Source of the DNA: UBA3263 sp964586765
Lineage (GTDB): Bacteria; Bacteroidota; Bacteroidia; Bacteroidales; Muribaculaceae
NCBI GenBank assembly: GCA_964586765.1
Contig: CAZPHN010000005.1
Coordinates: forward strand, 28,278 to 92,277
Length of the DNA stretch: 64,000 bases
Direction: 5' to 3'
Numbering within the stretch: the first letter of the stretch is position 1; the number at the start of each line of letters is the position of its first letter. Position numbers and translations under genes: made by a program. Under the pieces are notes generated by a model. The model searched no databases and was not told where the DNA came from. It saw nothing but the letters and a program-made list of their open reading frames with translations. Shown in pieces: positions 46,616 to 55,381 of the stretch.

Positions 46616-49603
46616 ATGAAAACTAATACCATTACCGCACTTGCTGTCTTGGCGTTTGCTATGGCGGCGGTGCCCTCCGTACGGGCTCAAAAAGATGTTC
46701 CGGCGGCTCAGGGTGGCGTGGTTCTGTTCGGCAACAATTCGGTAACTCTCGATAATTTCGAGGGTGTCGAGGTTGAGATTCCGGCTTATTCGCGCTATAG
46801 TTATGCCGTTAGCGGCGAAAGTTGGATTACTCCCCGGGTTTCAGACGGCAAACTGATTCTCTCTGTCGAAGAAAACAAATCCGGCTCAATGCGTACAGCG
46901 ATGCTTAACGTGCGTACCGCTGCCGGCGGCACCGGAGTGCTGACCGTGCGTCAGCCCGGATGGTCCGTGACCGCAAGCGCAGAAGATTTGATAAACGACA
47001 GTATGGTCTGGCCCGTATGGAGCAATGACGCTTCAAAAAGCTCTTACGGCAAAGCAAATTCCACGTCTGAAAATCTTGCCAAGAGCTATGATAAGAACAA
47101 TTCGACCATCTATCATACAAGCTATGCCGGATTTAATCCCGACAACGAGAACGAATGGCCCATATTGGAGTATTACTTCACCGCAAAGACCGCTCCGGTA
47201 AGCGAAACGGTCGATATTGCTTCAATTACTTACATTCCGCGTACCGATGGAGGTCCTAACGGGTGTTTCGGCGTGGTTGATATTCAGGTGGGTAAGATGG
47301 ATGACGAGCGTAAAGTCACATGGACTTCCATCAGCGATACCCCCTATGATTTCAAGCAGTCACAGAGCCCCACGGGCGTGACCATTCCCGAAACGATGCA
47401 GAGCGGCATTCACGCCGTACGTTTTATTGTCCACTCGGGGCATAATAACGGCAATCCTTCACGCTGTTTCGCCTCTGTGGCAGAAATGCAGTTCAATAAG
47501 CCGGCTGCCGCTCTTGACGGTGCCGACCTCTTTGTTGACAATGTATTCTCCGCACTGAAAGAAGGAGTAACCCTTGGGCAGATTGAAGCAGTGAAGACTC
47601 CGATGCTTAAGTCGCTCGCCATGTTTATGTACAATGGTTCATACAGCTCCGAAGGCTTGGTATCCACCCACGAAGCGGTTAAGAATCCCGCAACTCTTGC
47701 CGAGGAATGGAACGCTCCGGGCAAGCTCTATTCGCAGTATGCCGGCGTAACCGGCGTCGCACTGACTCCCGGCAAATATACCGTCGTTGTCGACGGTCTG
47801 ACCGACCGACACCCCTCGGCACAGCTTGCGCTCTATTACTGGCACGGTCATGACGTCTATACCGTCAAGGATGAGTCCGGTTCACGCGAGGTCAAGTGGG
47901 GTGGCGAATCGCGCAGCTACGCGCTCCATAACGGCGTCAACGTTATTGATATTCCGGTGCCCAACCGTCCCAACAAGCGTGTGGAAGGTGATGAAATGTG
48001 TCTTGCCTACGTCAATAACTTTGACGATGAAGGCGTTGAAAACGGCACCGCAACTGATGTTACCGTCCACATTGTCGGCGGTTTGGTCAACGGCTTCATT
48101 TCAAACACCAAAACCAATGCTGAGAACAAGGCTGTCCTCGACAATGCCGTATATCCCGTAATGGACTGCCTCGGAACCCGCACCCAGTCTACTTGGCAGA
48201 CCGCAGCCCTGAAGCAGTATGCCCCCGGCGAATGGGTACGCCTTCTTAACATATATGATGAACTCATCATCTGGGAACACCGCGTTCTGGGCGTGGAGAA
48301 GTACAACCGCGTACCCAAGAACCGCACCATGGCATATGTAAACTATACCTATTATATGTTCCAAGGCGGTATGGGTCCGTCATTCATGTACAACACCCAG
48401 TATCGCGTCTGCAGCCCGACGAACCTGATTGAGCGTGACAACGATGCAATCTGGGGTCTCAGTCACGAATGGGGTCACCAGCACCAGATGGCACCTTACT
48501 TCCGCTGGATAGGCATGGCTGAGGTTACAAACAATATCTTCTCTGCCTATAATGTGGCTCACATGGGTTACCCCATCGACACCAACCCCGGACGTTATCC
48601 CACTTACAAGTGGCAGTCATATTATGACAACCGCGGAGTTGAACAGCCCGGCTATATCCAGAAAATATTCCTTCTTGACAATTATAACCGCGAAATCACC
48701 GGTCCGGATGCGAGCGGCGAGACCAAGACCGCCAATTCAGGCGACAATATCGTTATGTCGCTCCGTACTGACGGTGCGAAAGCCGCCCAGTCAGGCAAGG
48801 CATTCGGATGGTGTCAGGAGCTCAAGAACTTCGCTATCAATCAGCCTAAGTATCCGTCGCGTCGCTTTGCGCCCGCCGACGGCGAGAAGCCTTACGACAA
48901 CGAGTATCAGAACATTGTCAACCCCAATACCGCCCTCAACGCTATCGAGGCTTATACAAGCAACAATGGCGAACTGATTCTCGGTCCGTACGTAAACCTG
49001 ATGTTCTGGTTCTCTGAGAACAACCCCGAACGTCCCGAGGGTGACTACCGCCCCGACCTCTGGCCCGACCTCTTCGAGGCAATGCGCCAGAACGACCGTC
49101 CGGAAGGTTCGACCATCGAAAAGAATGACGGTGTCGACAAATATGAGCTCCTTGCCTCCATCTTTAACGGCAACCGGACTACGGACCCCTCAATCAACAA
49201 GGCTCAGCAGTTCCGCCAGCAGTATCCTAACTCCGTATGGACCAAGAAGAATTACTTCCTGACCGACGGCAGCCACTACTGGACCCAGAACTCATCGCCC
49301 TATATCATGAACTTTATCCGCAAGATGTCACGCCTTACCGGTTATAATCTGTGGAGCTACTTCGAGCGTTTCGGCTGTATCAGCGTCTGCGCGCTTGAGC
49401 AGGGCGACTACGGTCTGCAGTACTACATTATGACTCAGGATATGTTTGACGAGTTCAAGGCTGACATGGAGGCTCTTGAAAAGGACGGAGCCCTGCGTCC
49501 GCTTACCGACGAAATGCGCGACAAGATTTCTCATGTCCACTCGCCTTCCTTCCCCAAGGCAGACATTCCTAATGACCGCCCGATTCTTCCCACCGATAAT
49601 TAA
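46616..49603 (+). CDS. Secreted M60-family (enhancin/mucinase-type) zinc metalloprotease with BACON domain
   Basis: Secreted protease of the family that cuts mucin-type glycoproteins. Signal peptide 1-24; BACON domain about 32-115 (WITPRVSDGKLILSVEEN, RTAMLNVRT, VLTVRQPG); F5/8 discoidin-like carbohydrate-binding domain about 125-295; M60 N-terminal part about 300-500; catalytic domain with GLSHEWGHQHQM (His617, Glu618, His621) and the downstream ligand Glu636 (GMAEVTNN). Length 995. No C-terminal sorting tail, unlike its operon partner 17 bases downstream. Confidence 0.93.
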   Translation: MKTNTITALAVLAFAMAAVPSVRAQKDVPAAQGGVVLFGNNSVTLDNFEGVEVEIPAYSRYSYAVSGESWITPRVSDGKLILSVEENKSGSMRTAMLNVRTAAGGTGVLTVRQPGWSVTASAEDLINDSMVWPVWSNDASKSSYGKANSTSENLAKSYDKNNSTIYHTSYAGFNPDNENEWPILEYYFTAKTAPVSETVDIASITYIPRTDGGPNGCFGVVDIQVGKMDDERKVTWTSISDTPYDFKQSQSPTGVTIPETMQSGIHAVRFIVHSGHNNGNPSRCFASVAEMQFNKPAAALDGADLFVDNVFSALKEGVTLGQIEAVKTPMLKSLAMFMYNGSYSSEGLVSTHEAVKNPATLAEEWNAPGKLYSQYAGVTGVALTPGKYTVVVDGLTDRHPSAQLALYYWHGHDVYTVKDESGSREVKWGGESRSYALHNGVNVIDIPVPNRPNKRVEGDEMCLAYVNNFDDEGVENGTATDVTVHIVGGLVNGFISNTKTNAENKAVLDNAVYPVMDCLGTRTQSTWQTAALKQYAPGEWVRLLNIYDELIIWEHRVLGVEKYNRVPKNRTMAYVNYTYYMFQGGMGPSFMYNTQYRVCSPTNLIERDNDAIWGLSHEWGHQHQMAPYFRWIGMAEVTNNIFSAYNVAHMGYPIDTNPGRYPTYKWQSYYDNRGVEQPGYIQKIFLLDNYNREITGPDASGETKTANSGDNIVMSLRTDGAKAAQSGKAFGWCQELKNFAINQPKYPSRRFAPADGEKPYDNEYQNIVNPNTALNAIEAYTSNNGELILGPYVNLMFWFSENNPERPEGDYRPDLWPDLFEAMRQNDRPEGSTIEKNDGVDKYELLASIFNGNRTTDPSINKAQQFRQQYPNSVWTKKNYFLTDGSHYWTQNSSPYIMNFIRKMSRLTGYNLWSYFERFGCISVCALEQGDYGLQYYIMTQDMFDEFKADMEALEKDGALRPLTDEMRDKISHVHSPSFPKADIPNDRPILPTDN

Positions 49604-49620
49604 TATCCCCGACTAAAAAA

Positions 49621-51375
49621 ATGAAAAACAGAATAATTTCAGCCTGCAGTTTGATTCTCGGCGCAGTGATGCTCGCCCCCGCAGCGTCTGCCGCCAATAT
49701 CAAGACCCTTGAAGGCATCAATAATAAAACCGCTTACGTCATCAAGCGTCAGGGGCAGTCAGGCTCGGTTTACGGCAGCCTGTACTACTCTGCCGATACC
49801 GATGTCTGTCAGGCAAAGAACTCCGGCGTTTCCGCTACAAGCCCCGAGGCACAGTGGTCAATCCACTATTCAGAATCAGAAAAGGGATATTTCCTCTATA
49901 ATCTCGGCGCGGGAAAATTCCTTACCGGCAACTCAAAGTCGCAGGCAGTGTTTACCGACGAAGCGGTTATGGTCACCCCTATCCTGCTTACATCAGTAAA
50001 CTACTGGGTGCTTGACTGTGGCGGTTACGTCTTAGGTCTTGAAAAGAACGATAAAGGCGCGGTTATTTTCACCGACGATGTAACATCCTCCAACTGTAAG
50101 GACCTTGGTTACTGCTTCATCATTGCCGATACGCCCAATCGCGAGATTACCGATGAGGAACAGCAGCTTATCGAAGAGAAAATATCTGCCGGACGTGTCG
50201 CTGCCATACAGCGTTATGCCGATTTCGTAGAAAAAGCGGAAAGTATGCTCACTAAAGAGTCAGAGCAGATTTATGCCGGCGCATATCCTATCGATGAACT
50301 GAAATCGATGCTCGCTAACCCCGACAAATATTCGCTTACTCAGTTTGAGGAGGCATATAACCGTGCCGTTGTCGGTCGTCTCCCTCAGGGTGGATACTAC
50401 CGCCTGCGCAATCAGAACCGCCCGGCAACCTACACCTCTAATCTTATAAAGGTAAAGGAAAATGGACAGCTCGTTTCCGTAAAGCTAAAGACACCCTCAT
50501 TTGATGGTGCCGCTGACGGTTGTGTCGATGACCTTAGTATTTTCAGCCTTATCTCCGAGGGCGGTGACCCGTGGAGCGTGCGTCTCTATGCCGATGCTCC
50601 CGGATGGTATGTAAACTGCAATTCTTCTGACAACAGCAAGGCATATGCCAAGCCTGACGCATCGGAGGCTACCGTCTTCTCCCTTGATGCGGTCAGCGAG
50701 ACCCGCCGTCCCTTCCGTCTGCGCTTTCTCAACTCTGATAACACATATCTGACCGTCTCGGGCAACAACGAACTGGTATCTTACAGTACGCTCGAAACCT
50801 CAATGCAGTTCTGGTTTGAGAAAGTCAATGCTATAACGGTGACTACCGATGCCAACGGATATCTGTCGCTGATTCTCCCCGCTAATGTGGAGATTCCCCG
50901 CGAGCTGGATGCATGGGTACTCACCTCGGTTGCCGACGGCAAAGCTAATTTCGAGGATGCAACTCAAGGTGTTGCCGCAAAGACTCCTTTCCTGATTAAA
51001 GGTGAGCCCTCTACGGAATATGCACTCCCCACTACTGACTTGGTGGTTAACTATCCGACGCCTATGACCGGAACCTGCATTAAGGCTGAAGTCGGTGCGC
51101 GTCAGCAAATCGTGACCACCCCCGAGGGTCCCAAGTTTGAGGTATGTGAGGAAGGAACCGTCAAACCCGGCACTGCCTACCTCTTTACCGACTCAGCTAC
51201 TCCCCTCGAAATTGTGCTCGGCTCGATTGCCGAACGCCCCGAAAGCGGCATTGAGGAAGTTGACGCCGAGAGCGGACTTGACCTCTTTGACCTGCAGGGT
51301 CGCCTTGTTCGCGGTACTCCTCGCCCCGGACTCTACATCAACGCCGCCACGCGTCAGGTGGTCCGCGTCAAGTAA
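49621..51375 (+). CDS. Secreted protein with trefoil-like module and C-terminal tail, function unknown
   Basis: Signal peptide 1-24. N-terminal region (AYVIKRQGQSGSVYGSLYY, GYFLYNLGAGKFLTGN) resembles a ricin-like beta-trefoil and shares the YNLGAxKF motif with the 1122-residue protein at 15.8 kb. Middle helical part about 170-250, second trefoil-like part about 255-400. Residues about 405-550 form a beta module (SLILPANVEIPRE to GTAYLFTD) that resembles the pre-tail module of GH89. Ends with LFDLQGRLVRGTPRPGLYIN. Probably binds carbohydrate and works with the M60 protease of the same operon (inference). Confidence 0.8.
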   Translation: MKNRIISACSLILGAVMLAPAASAANIKTLEGINNKTAYVIKRQGQSGSVYGSLYYSADTDVCQAKNSGVSATSPEAQWSIHYSESEKGYFLYNLGAGKFLTGNSKSQAVFTDEAVMVTPILLTSVNYWVLDCGGYVLGLEKNDKGAVIFTDDVTSSNCKDLGYCFIIADTPNREITDEEQQLIEEKISAGRVAAIQRYADFVEKAESMLTKESEQIYAGAYPIDELKSMLANPDKYSLTQFEEAYNRAVVGRLPQGGYYRLRNQNRPATYTSNLIKVKENGQLVSVKLKTPSFDGAADGCVDDLSIFSLISEGGDPWSVRLYADAPGWYVNCNSSDNSKAYAKPDASEATVFSLDAVSETRRPFRLRFLNSDNTYLTVSGNNELVSYSTLETSMQFWFEKVNAITVTTDANGYLSLILPANVEIPRELDAWVLTSVADGKANFEDATQGVAAKTPFLIKGEPSTEYALPTTDLVVNYPTPMTGTCIKAEVGARQQIVTTPEGPKFEVCEEGTVKPGTAYLFTDSATPLEIVLGSIAERPESGIEEVDAESGLDLFDLQGRLVRGTPRPGLYINAATRQVVRVK

Positions 51376-51422
51376 CCTCTCTCCCCATTCATCCACATAG
51401 TTTTTTGGGGAAATTCACCAAC

Positions 51423-51452
51423 AAAGGCGGTGCCGTCAATGGCATCGCCTTT
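51423..51452 (+). terminator. Terminator after the M60 operon
   Basis: AAAGGCGGTGCC (51423-51434), loop GTCAAT, GGCATCGCCTTT (51441-51452), a 12-bp stem with one G-U pair ending in T-rich sequence. Confidence 0.85.
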
Positions 51453-51492
51453 GCTATTTCCATCCCATTGAAGAAATTGTGTTTGAACAGTC

Positions 51493-51523
51493 TTGAAAAT
51501 ATTGAAATTAAGTTGTAAATTTG
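51493..51523 (+). promoter_or_regulatory. Promoter of the TPR-HTH regulator
   Basis: TTG (51493-51495), 20 bases, TAAATTTG (51516-51523), and only 4 bases before the ATG at 51528. Strong prediction of a leaderless mRNA. Confidence 0.65.
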
Positions 51524-51527
51524 CGGA

Positions 51528-53207
51528 ATGAAGCGATTGTTGTTCCGGTTTATAATTGTATTTGTTTTGATGACGCTTGTCGGATGCGAGCGTAGGTTGC
51601 GTATGTCTGCTGACATGGCTGCGATTGAATCAATTTTGTTTGACTATCCAGACTCGGCACTGAAAATGCTGTCATCTTTTGATGTGGAGTCGCTTCAATC
51701 CGATAATGATAAGGCAGCATATTATCTTTTCCAGACAATGGCTCATGATAAATGTTACATTGACGTTTCGACAGATACTATGATGGCTTTTTCTGTAGAT
51801 TTTTATCATCAGACCGAACAGCCATATTATGAAATGCTTGCCAACTGCTATTATTCTCGAGTGAAATTCGAAAAGGGCGAGTATGCTAAGAGCGTGATTC
51901 TCGCGATGAAGGCGCGTGAACTTGCCGCCAGACTCGGAAATCCCTTTTATGAAGGTCTTGCAAACCGCAATATTCGTGATGCATACAACGTAAACTATTA
52001 CTATAAGGATGGACTCAATTATAGTTTGGAATCTTACAAAAAATTTCGCGCTTCCGGGGTTCAGCCATATATTAATAATGCTTTATTTGATGTTGCAAGT
52101 AATTTTATAGCTTTGAAGCGGGTCGATGAGAGCTTTCTGTGGGTTTATCAGGCAAGAGATTCTGCGGTCGCAGATTCTGATTCGTTATTTATAATAGAAT
52201 GTGACCGATTGTTGGCAAAGTCTTACTTTGCCAAGGGTGCCAATGACAAGGCGGTCACTTTATATAATGGTATTTTGAAAACAGGTCAGGCAATACGCTC
52301 AGATTCGATTTATCTGGCTAATACATATATTAGGCAAGGTAAATTGAATTTGGCAAAAGATTTGATTTTCTCATCGGCATCTGAGGTTGATTATATGGAG
52401 TCTTGGATTCGATGGAGATATTATGAAAAGGAGGGTAACATTGATTCTCTTGTTGTAGCATTGCGGAAATGCTTGAACAATACGCTTGATGTGACCGACC
52501 AGCAGACGGAGAACGAAATGCCCGGCGTTATTTCTGATTATACCTTCCTTGAACAGCAGATGAATCAGGAAAAGGCAAAGGCAGCGCGCTTGAAGAGCCT
52601 AATAACTATAATGGTTATGGTAATTATTTTTGTCTGCATTATAATCATCGCCGTGATAGTCATTGTAAAGCATAGACGTAAGTTGGAGAAAAATGTCGCC
52701 TTTGCGTTGCAGATGCAGGAAGAGCTTTCCCGTCTGACGCAAAGTCACGATGAGTACAGCAATAAGGTTCAGGGTCTGCTTTCAGCAAAGTTTAATCTAT
52801 TGGACCAACTGAGTCAGATAGTATATGAGAGCACAACGTCTGCCGCAGCAAAGCGTCGTATATCGGAGACTATTTCTGAATTGATTGCAGACCTTAGAAG
52901 GGAGGATAGTCAGAAAAATCAGGAACTTGCGGCGTTTGTCAACGATGCGTTCGATAATCTGTTTACTCGTTTTAAGACCGATTTCCCGAATTTACGTCAA
53001 GGCGAATATAACTTGTTTGTGTATTCAGTTTTGGGCTTTTCGGCATCAACAATAACTGTGTTTCTTGGTGAAAAATCAGTTTCAACTCTCTATGAACGCA
53101 AGCGAAGACTGCGTAACAAAATTAAGGCATCATCAATAATAAATAAGACTGAATATCTGGGGTATTTGGGGCAACGTGCTGTGAGTCAACAATATAAGTC
53201 CTTTTAG
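51528..53207 (+). CDS. Membrane-bound regulator: lipoprotein TPR sensor, one membrane helix, coiled coil and C-terminal HTH
   Basis: Signal peptide with lipobox LVGC (Cys20), so the N-terminus may be lipidated. Residues about 25-330 are TPR-like helical repeats in the periplasm; one strong membrane helix about 358-380; a charged coiled coil about 385-420; a cytoplasmic end (about 480-535: LRQGEYNLFVYSVLGFSAST, STLYERKRRLRNKI) resembling the HTH of Bacteroidota TPR-HTH regulators. It would sense something outside and act on DNA inside. It precedes the peptide cassette in the same direction and is AT-rich like it. Whether lipidation and the transmembrane topology coexist is uncertain. Confidence 0.78.
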   Translation: MKRLLFRFIIVFVLMTLVGCERRLRMSADMAAIESILFDYPDSALKMLSSFDVESLQSDNDKAAYYLFQTMAHDKCYIDVSTDTMMAFSVDFYHQTEQPYYEMLANCYYSRVKFEKGEYAKSVILAMKARELAARLGNPFYEGLANRNIRDAYNVNYYYKDGLNYSLESYKKFRASGVQPYINNALFDVASNFIALKRVDESFLWVYQARDSAVADSDSLFIIECDRLLAKSYFAKGANDKAVTLYNGILKTGQAIRSDSIYLANTYIRQGKLNLAKDLIFSSASEVDYMESWIRWRYYEKEGNIDSLVVALRKCLNNTLDVTDQQTENEMPGVISDYTFLEQQMNQEKAKAARLKSLITIMVMVIIFVCIIIIAVIVIVKHRRKLEKNVAFALQMQEELSRLTQSHDEYSNKVQGLLSAKFNLLDQLSQIVYESTTSAAAKRRISETISELIADLRREDSQKNQELAAFVNDAFDNLFTRFKTDFPNLRQGEYNLFVYSVLGFSASTITVFLGEKSVSTLYERKRRLRNKIKASSIINKTEYLGYLGQRAVSQQYKSF

Positions 53208-53241
53208 AGGGTAACATATTGATAATTAGAGTGTTATTGCG

Positions 53242-53272
53242 CTGTTTTCATTTGTTCAACAAATGAAAACAG
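53242..53272. promoter_or_regulatory. 31-bp dyad upstream of the peptide operon
   Basis: Perfect 15-base arms (CTGTTTTCATTTGTT at 53242-53256 and its complement at 53258-53272) around a single C. No T run follows, so it is not a typical terminator. It lies 97 bases upstream of the -7 box at 53370 and is a candidate operator, or a hairpin ending the regulator transcript. Confidence 0.55.
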
Positions 53273-53369
53273 CATAGATGTATTTATATTGTTGATTATC
53301 AACAGTGTATCTTTTGTAAAAACCAAACGAAACCAATCAAGTTTTTCGGTTTTGGTGAGTTTCATGTCG

Positions 53370-53377
53370 TAACTTTG
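53370..53377 (+). promoter_or_regulatory. -7 box of the peptide-maturation operon
   Basis: TAACTTTG, 27 bases before the ATG at 53405. The -33 region is T-rich but has no TTTG at the right distance, which suits an activator-dependent promoter. Confidence 0.55.
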
Positions 53378-53404
53378 CACCGTAAAACTTAAAAAAAAAA
53401 CGAT

Positions 53405-53809
53405 ATGAAATCACTAAACATTTTAATCGCGACTCTCGCAGTATCATCATTGTGTGTGCCGGCTTATGTGGCAGCAGGCTCTGTAAATAACAATTACTAT
53501 TTAACGTCGAATGACGATGGTGAGGACTCCAGAAAGATAATTTTACGCCCACGTGGAAAAGGGCAAAGACCCAATGCACCTATCAGAAATCTTATTGAGT
53601 GTTGGATTGAGAATAATGGGCTGACTTTAGTAGTTCCAGAAAATATCGAATATATTAAGTTAGAGTTAGAACACGAAGGTAAAATAATATATAGTTCGGA
53701 GCTGAGCCATGGTTGCTCCTTTGTGGAATTAGAGCCACTTGAGGGAGAATATTACCTGAAGGTGACAGATAATAACGGAATTGAGTACGAAGGATATTTT
53801 GTCATTTAA
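53405..53809 (+). CDS. DUF3244 secreted protein
   Basis: Signal peptide 1-24 followed by a small beta-sandwich: LTLVVPENIEYIKLELEHEGKIIYSSEL, then LEPLEGEYYLKVTDNNGIEYEGYFVI, the DUF3244 pattern common in Bacteroides. Function unknown. First gene of the operon; 24 bases before the VKOR fusion. DUF3244 genes are often found near peptide or TPR-HTH genes in Bacteroidales (recollection, not checked). Confidence 0.78.
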   Translation: MKSLNILIATLAVSSLCVPAYVAAGSVNNNYYLTSNDDGEDSRKIILRPRGKGQRPNAPIRNLIECWIENNGLTLVVPENIEYIKLELEHEGKIIYSSELSHGCSFVELEPLEGEYYLKVTDNNGIEYEGYFVI

Positions 53810-53833
53810 ACATAAAAAGAGTTAGATTTCCGA

Positions 53834-55381
53834 ATGTCACTTAATGTCATTTCACGTTTTCTGGCAGAACTCGGTGTTCCACATACCGAGGGTTATGTCA
53901 ACGACTCTATGAGAACCCAACCTTATATGGATTCTTTATTTAGTCTTTCGGTTATTCTTGATCGTTACAAAGTCAGGCATGAGATGGTAAGGTTCAAGGA
54001 GATTGCGATTGATCGTTCGGAATATTTTCCAATGCTTGTTTCGTTGCAAGGGCAATATGTCGTTGTTACAAAAATGACCGCCGATGTGGTCTGCATTGTC
54101 AATGCCAATGGAAAACAACAGGAGTTGAGCATGAAATTCTTTCAGTCGCTATGGGACGGGGTGGCGATAGTGGCTGAAGCTGATGCAGACTCAATTGAGC
54201 CAAATTACGGAAAAAACAGAACCGCCAAGAGGATTTCAGGCCTCAAATTCGCAGGTATGATTACAGGAGCAATTATTCTATTGCTTTATGGCGAGATTTA
54301 CAATGGTTTTATTCAAGATTGGTGGAAAAACCTTGTTATAGCTGTAAATGGCGGAGGAGTATATCTATCTTACCTGCTTATCCAAAAAGAGTTGAATGTA
54401 AGAAATCGTATGGCAGATAAAATATGTAATATTATTCATGAGAATGATTGTCATAAGGTTACTGACTCATCCGGCTCTACATTCTTGGGATTAATTAAAT
54501 TGAGCTCGGTAGGATTTGGCTTTTTCTCCGTCAATATTGGTTGTTTGCTATTCGTTCCGGAGTGGATTGGATGGTTGGCAGTAGTATCTTTTGGTGTGCT
54601 TCCATTCACATTATGGAGTGTTTGGTATCAAAAGTTCCGAGTTAAATCATGGTGTGCGCTTTGTTTGTGTACCTTGATGGTAATGTGGTTGCAGTCAATA
54701 ATATATCTGTGTGTTAAAGAATGGCATGGCGACTTGAGTAATTTGTATTCACTGGTTGCATTAGGTGCGCTTTACGTATTGATTGTCTTGATTACGGATA
54801 GATACGTCGGTTTTTTAAAGGATTGGAAAAAAAAGGAAATATGGGAGGGTAATTTCCGACATTTAAAGGCGGAACCAAAGGTGGTAAAGGCTTTTATGGA
54901 CGGTCAGCCTGACATTAATATTTCCGATGATGGGTGTTCATCGTTATTGTTCGGAAATCCGGATGCACCGTATAGGATTACGATATTCAGTAATCCGCTG
55001 TGTAATCCCTGCGGAAGAATTCATGAAATAATTGAGTGTTATCCCGGTCAGGAGGTCTGCGTTCAGTACGTGATGACATATTTTGCAGAGGATGTAAGTA
55101 TTTTAAACAGGTACATTATTGCTGCCTATTTTCAGAAAGGAGCGAGATGGACATGGAAAATGCTGACAGAATGGTATGCGGTCAAAACAAAGAAAGATGT
55201 TTCTTTCTTTGATAACATGGATCTTGATTTAACTATGCCGGAGGTTACGGCGGAATTTAATAAACATAAGAACTGGATTAAAATGAATTCGTTTTATGGG
55301 ACCCCCGCCATAATGGTAAATAGAAAGGAGCTAACGGGACCTTATACAGTTGAGGACTATGTTTTAATGAGTGAATTATGA
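53834..55381 (+). CDS. Degenerate C39 domain - VKOR - thioredoxin fusion (disulfide-forming membrane protein)
   Basis: Three parts. Residues 1-115 resemble a C39 peptidase (FPMLVSLQGQYVVVTKM, FFQSLWDGVAIVAEAD), but the catalytic Cys is missing and the His position reads Gln. Residues about 135-325 are a VKOR-type membrane oxidoreductase with five or so helices: the loop pair Cys198-x7-Cys206 has the spacing of human VKOR Cys43/Cys51, and the active CxxC is Cys274-Ala-Leu-Cys277. Residues about 345-515 are thioredoxin-like with Cys390-Asn-Pro-Cys393 and a cis-Pro loop (YGTPAIMVN). It should pass electrons from folding cysteines to quinone, making disulfides in the exported peptide. Four-base overlap with the LanC-like gene. 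Confidence 0.88.
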   Translation: MSLNVISRFLAELGVPHTEGYVNDSMRTQPYMDSLFSLSVILDRYKVRHEMVRFKEIAIDRSEYFPMLVSLQGQYVVVTKMTADVVCIVNANGKQQELSMKFFQSLWDGVAIVAEADADSIEPNYGKNRTAKRISGLKFAGMITGAIILLLYGEIYNGFIQDWWKNLVIAVNGGGVYLSYLLIQKELNVRNRMADKICNIIHENDCHKVTDSSGSTFLGLIKLSSVGFGFFSVNIGCLLFVPEWIGWLAVVSFGVLPFTLWSVWYQKFRVKSWCALCLCTLMVMWLQSIIYLCVKEWHGDLSNLYSLVALGALYVLIVLITDRYVGFLKDWKKKEIWEGNFRHLKAEPKVVKAFMDGQPDINISDDGCSSLLFGNPDAPYRITIFSNPLCNPCGRIHEIIECYPGQEVCVQYVMTYFAEDVSILNRYIIAAYFQKGARWTWKMLTEWYAVKTKKDVSFFDNMDLDLTMPEVTAEFNKHKNWIKMNSFYGTPAIMVNRKELTGPYTVEDYVLMSEL

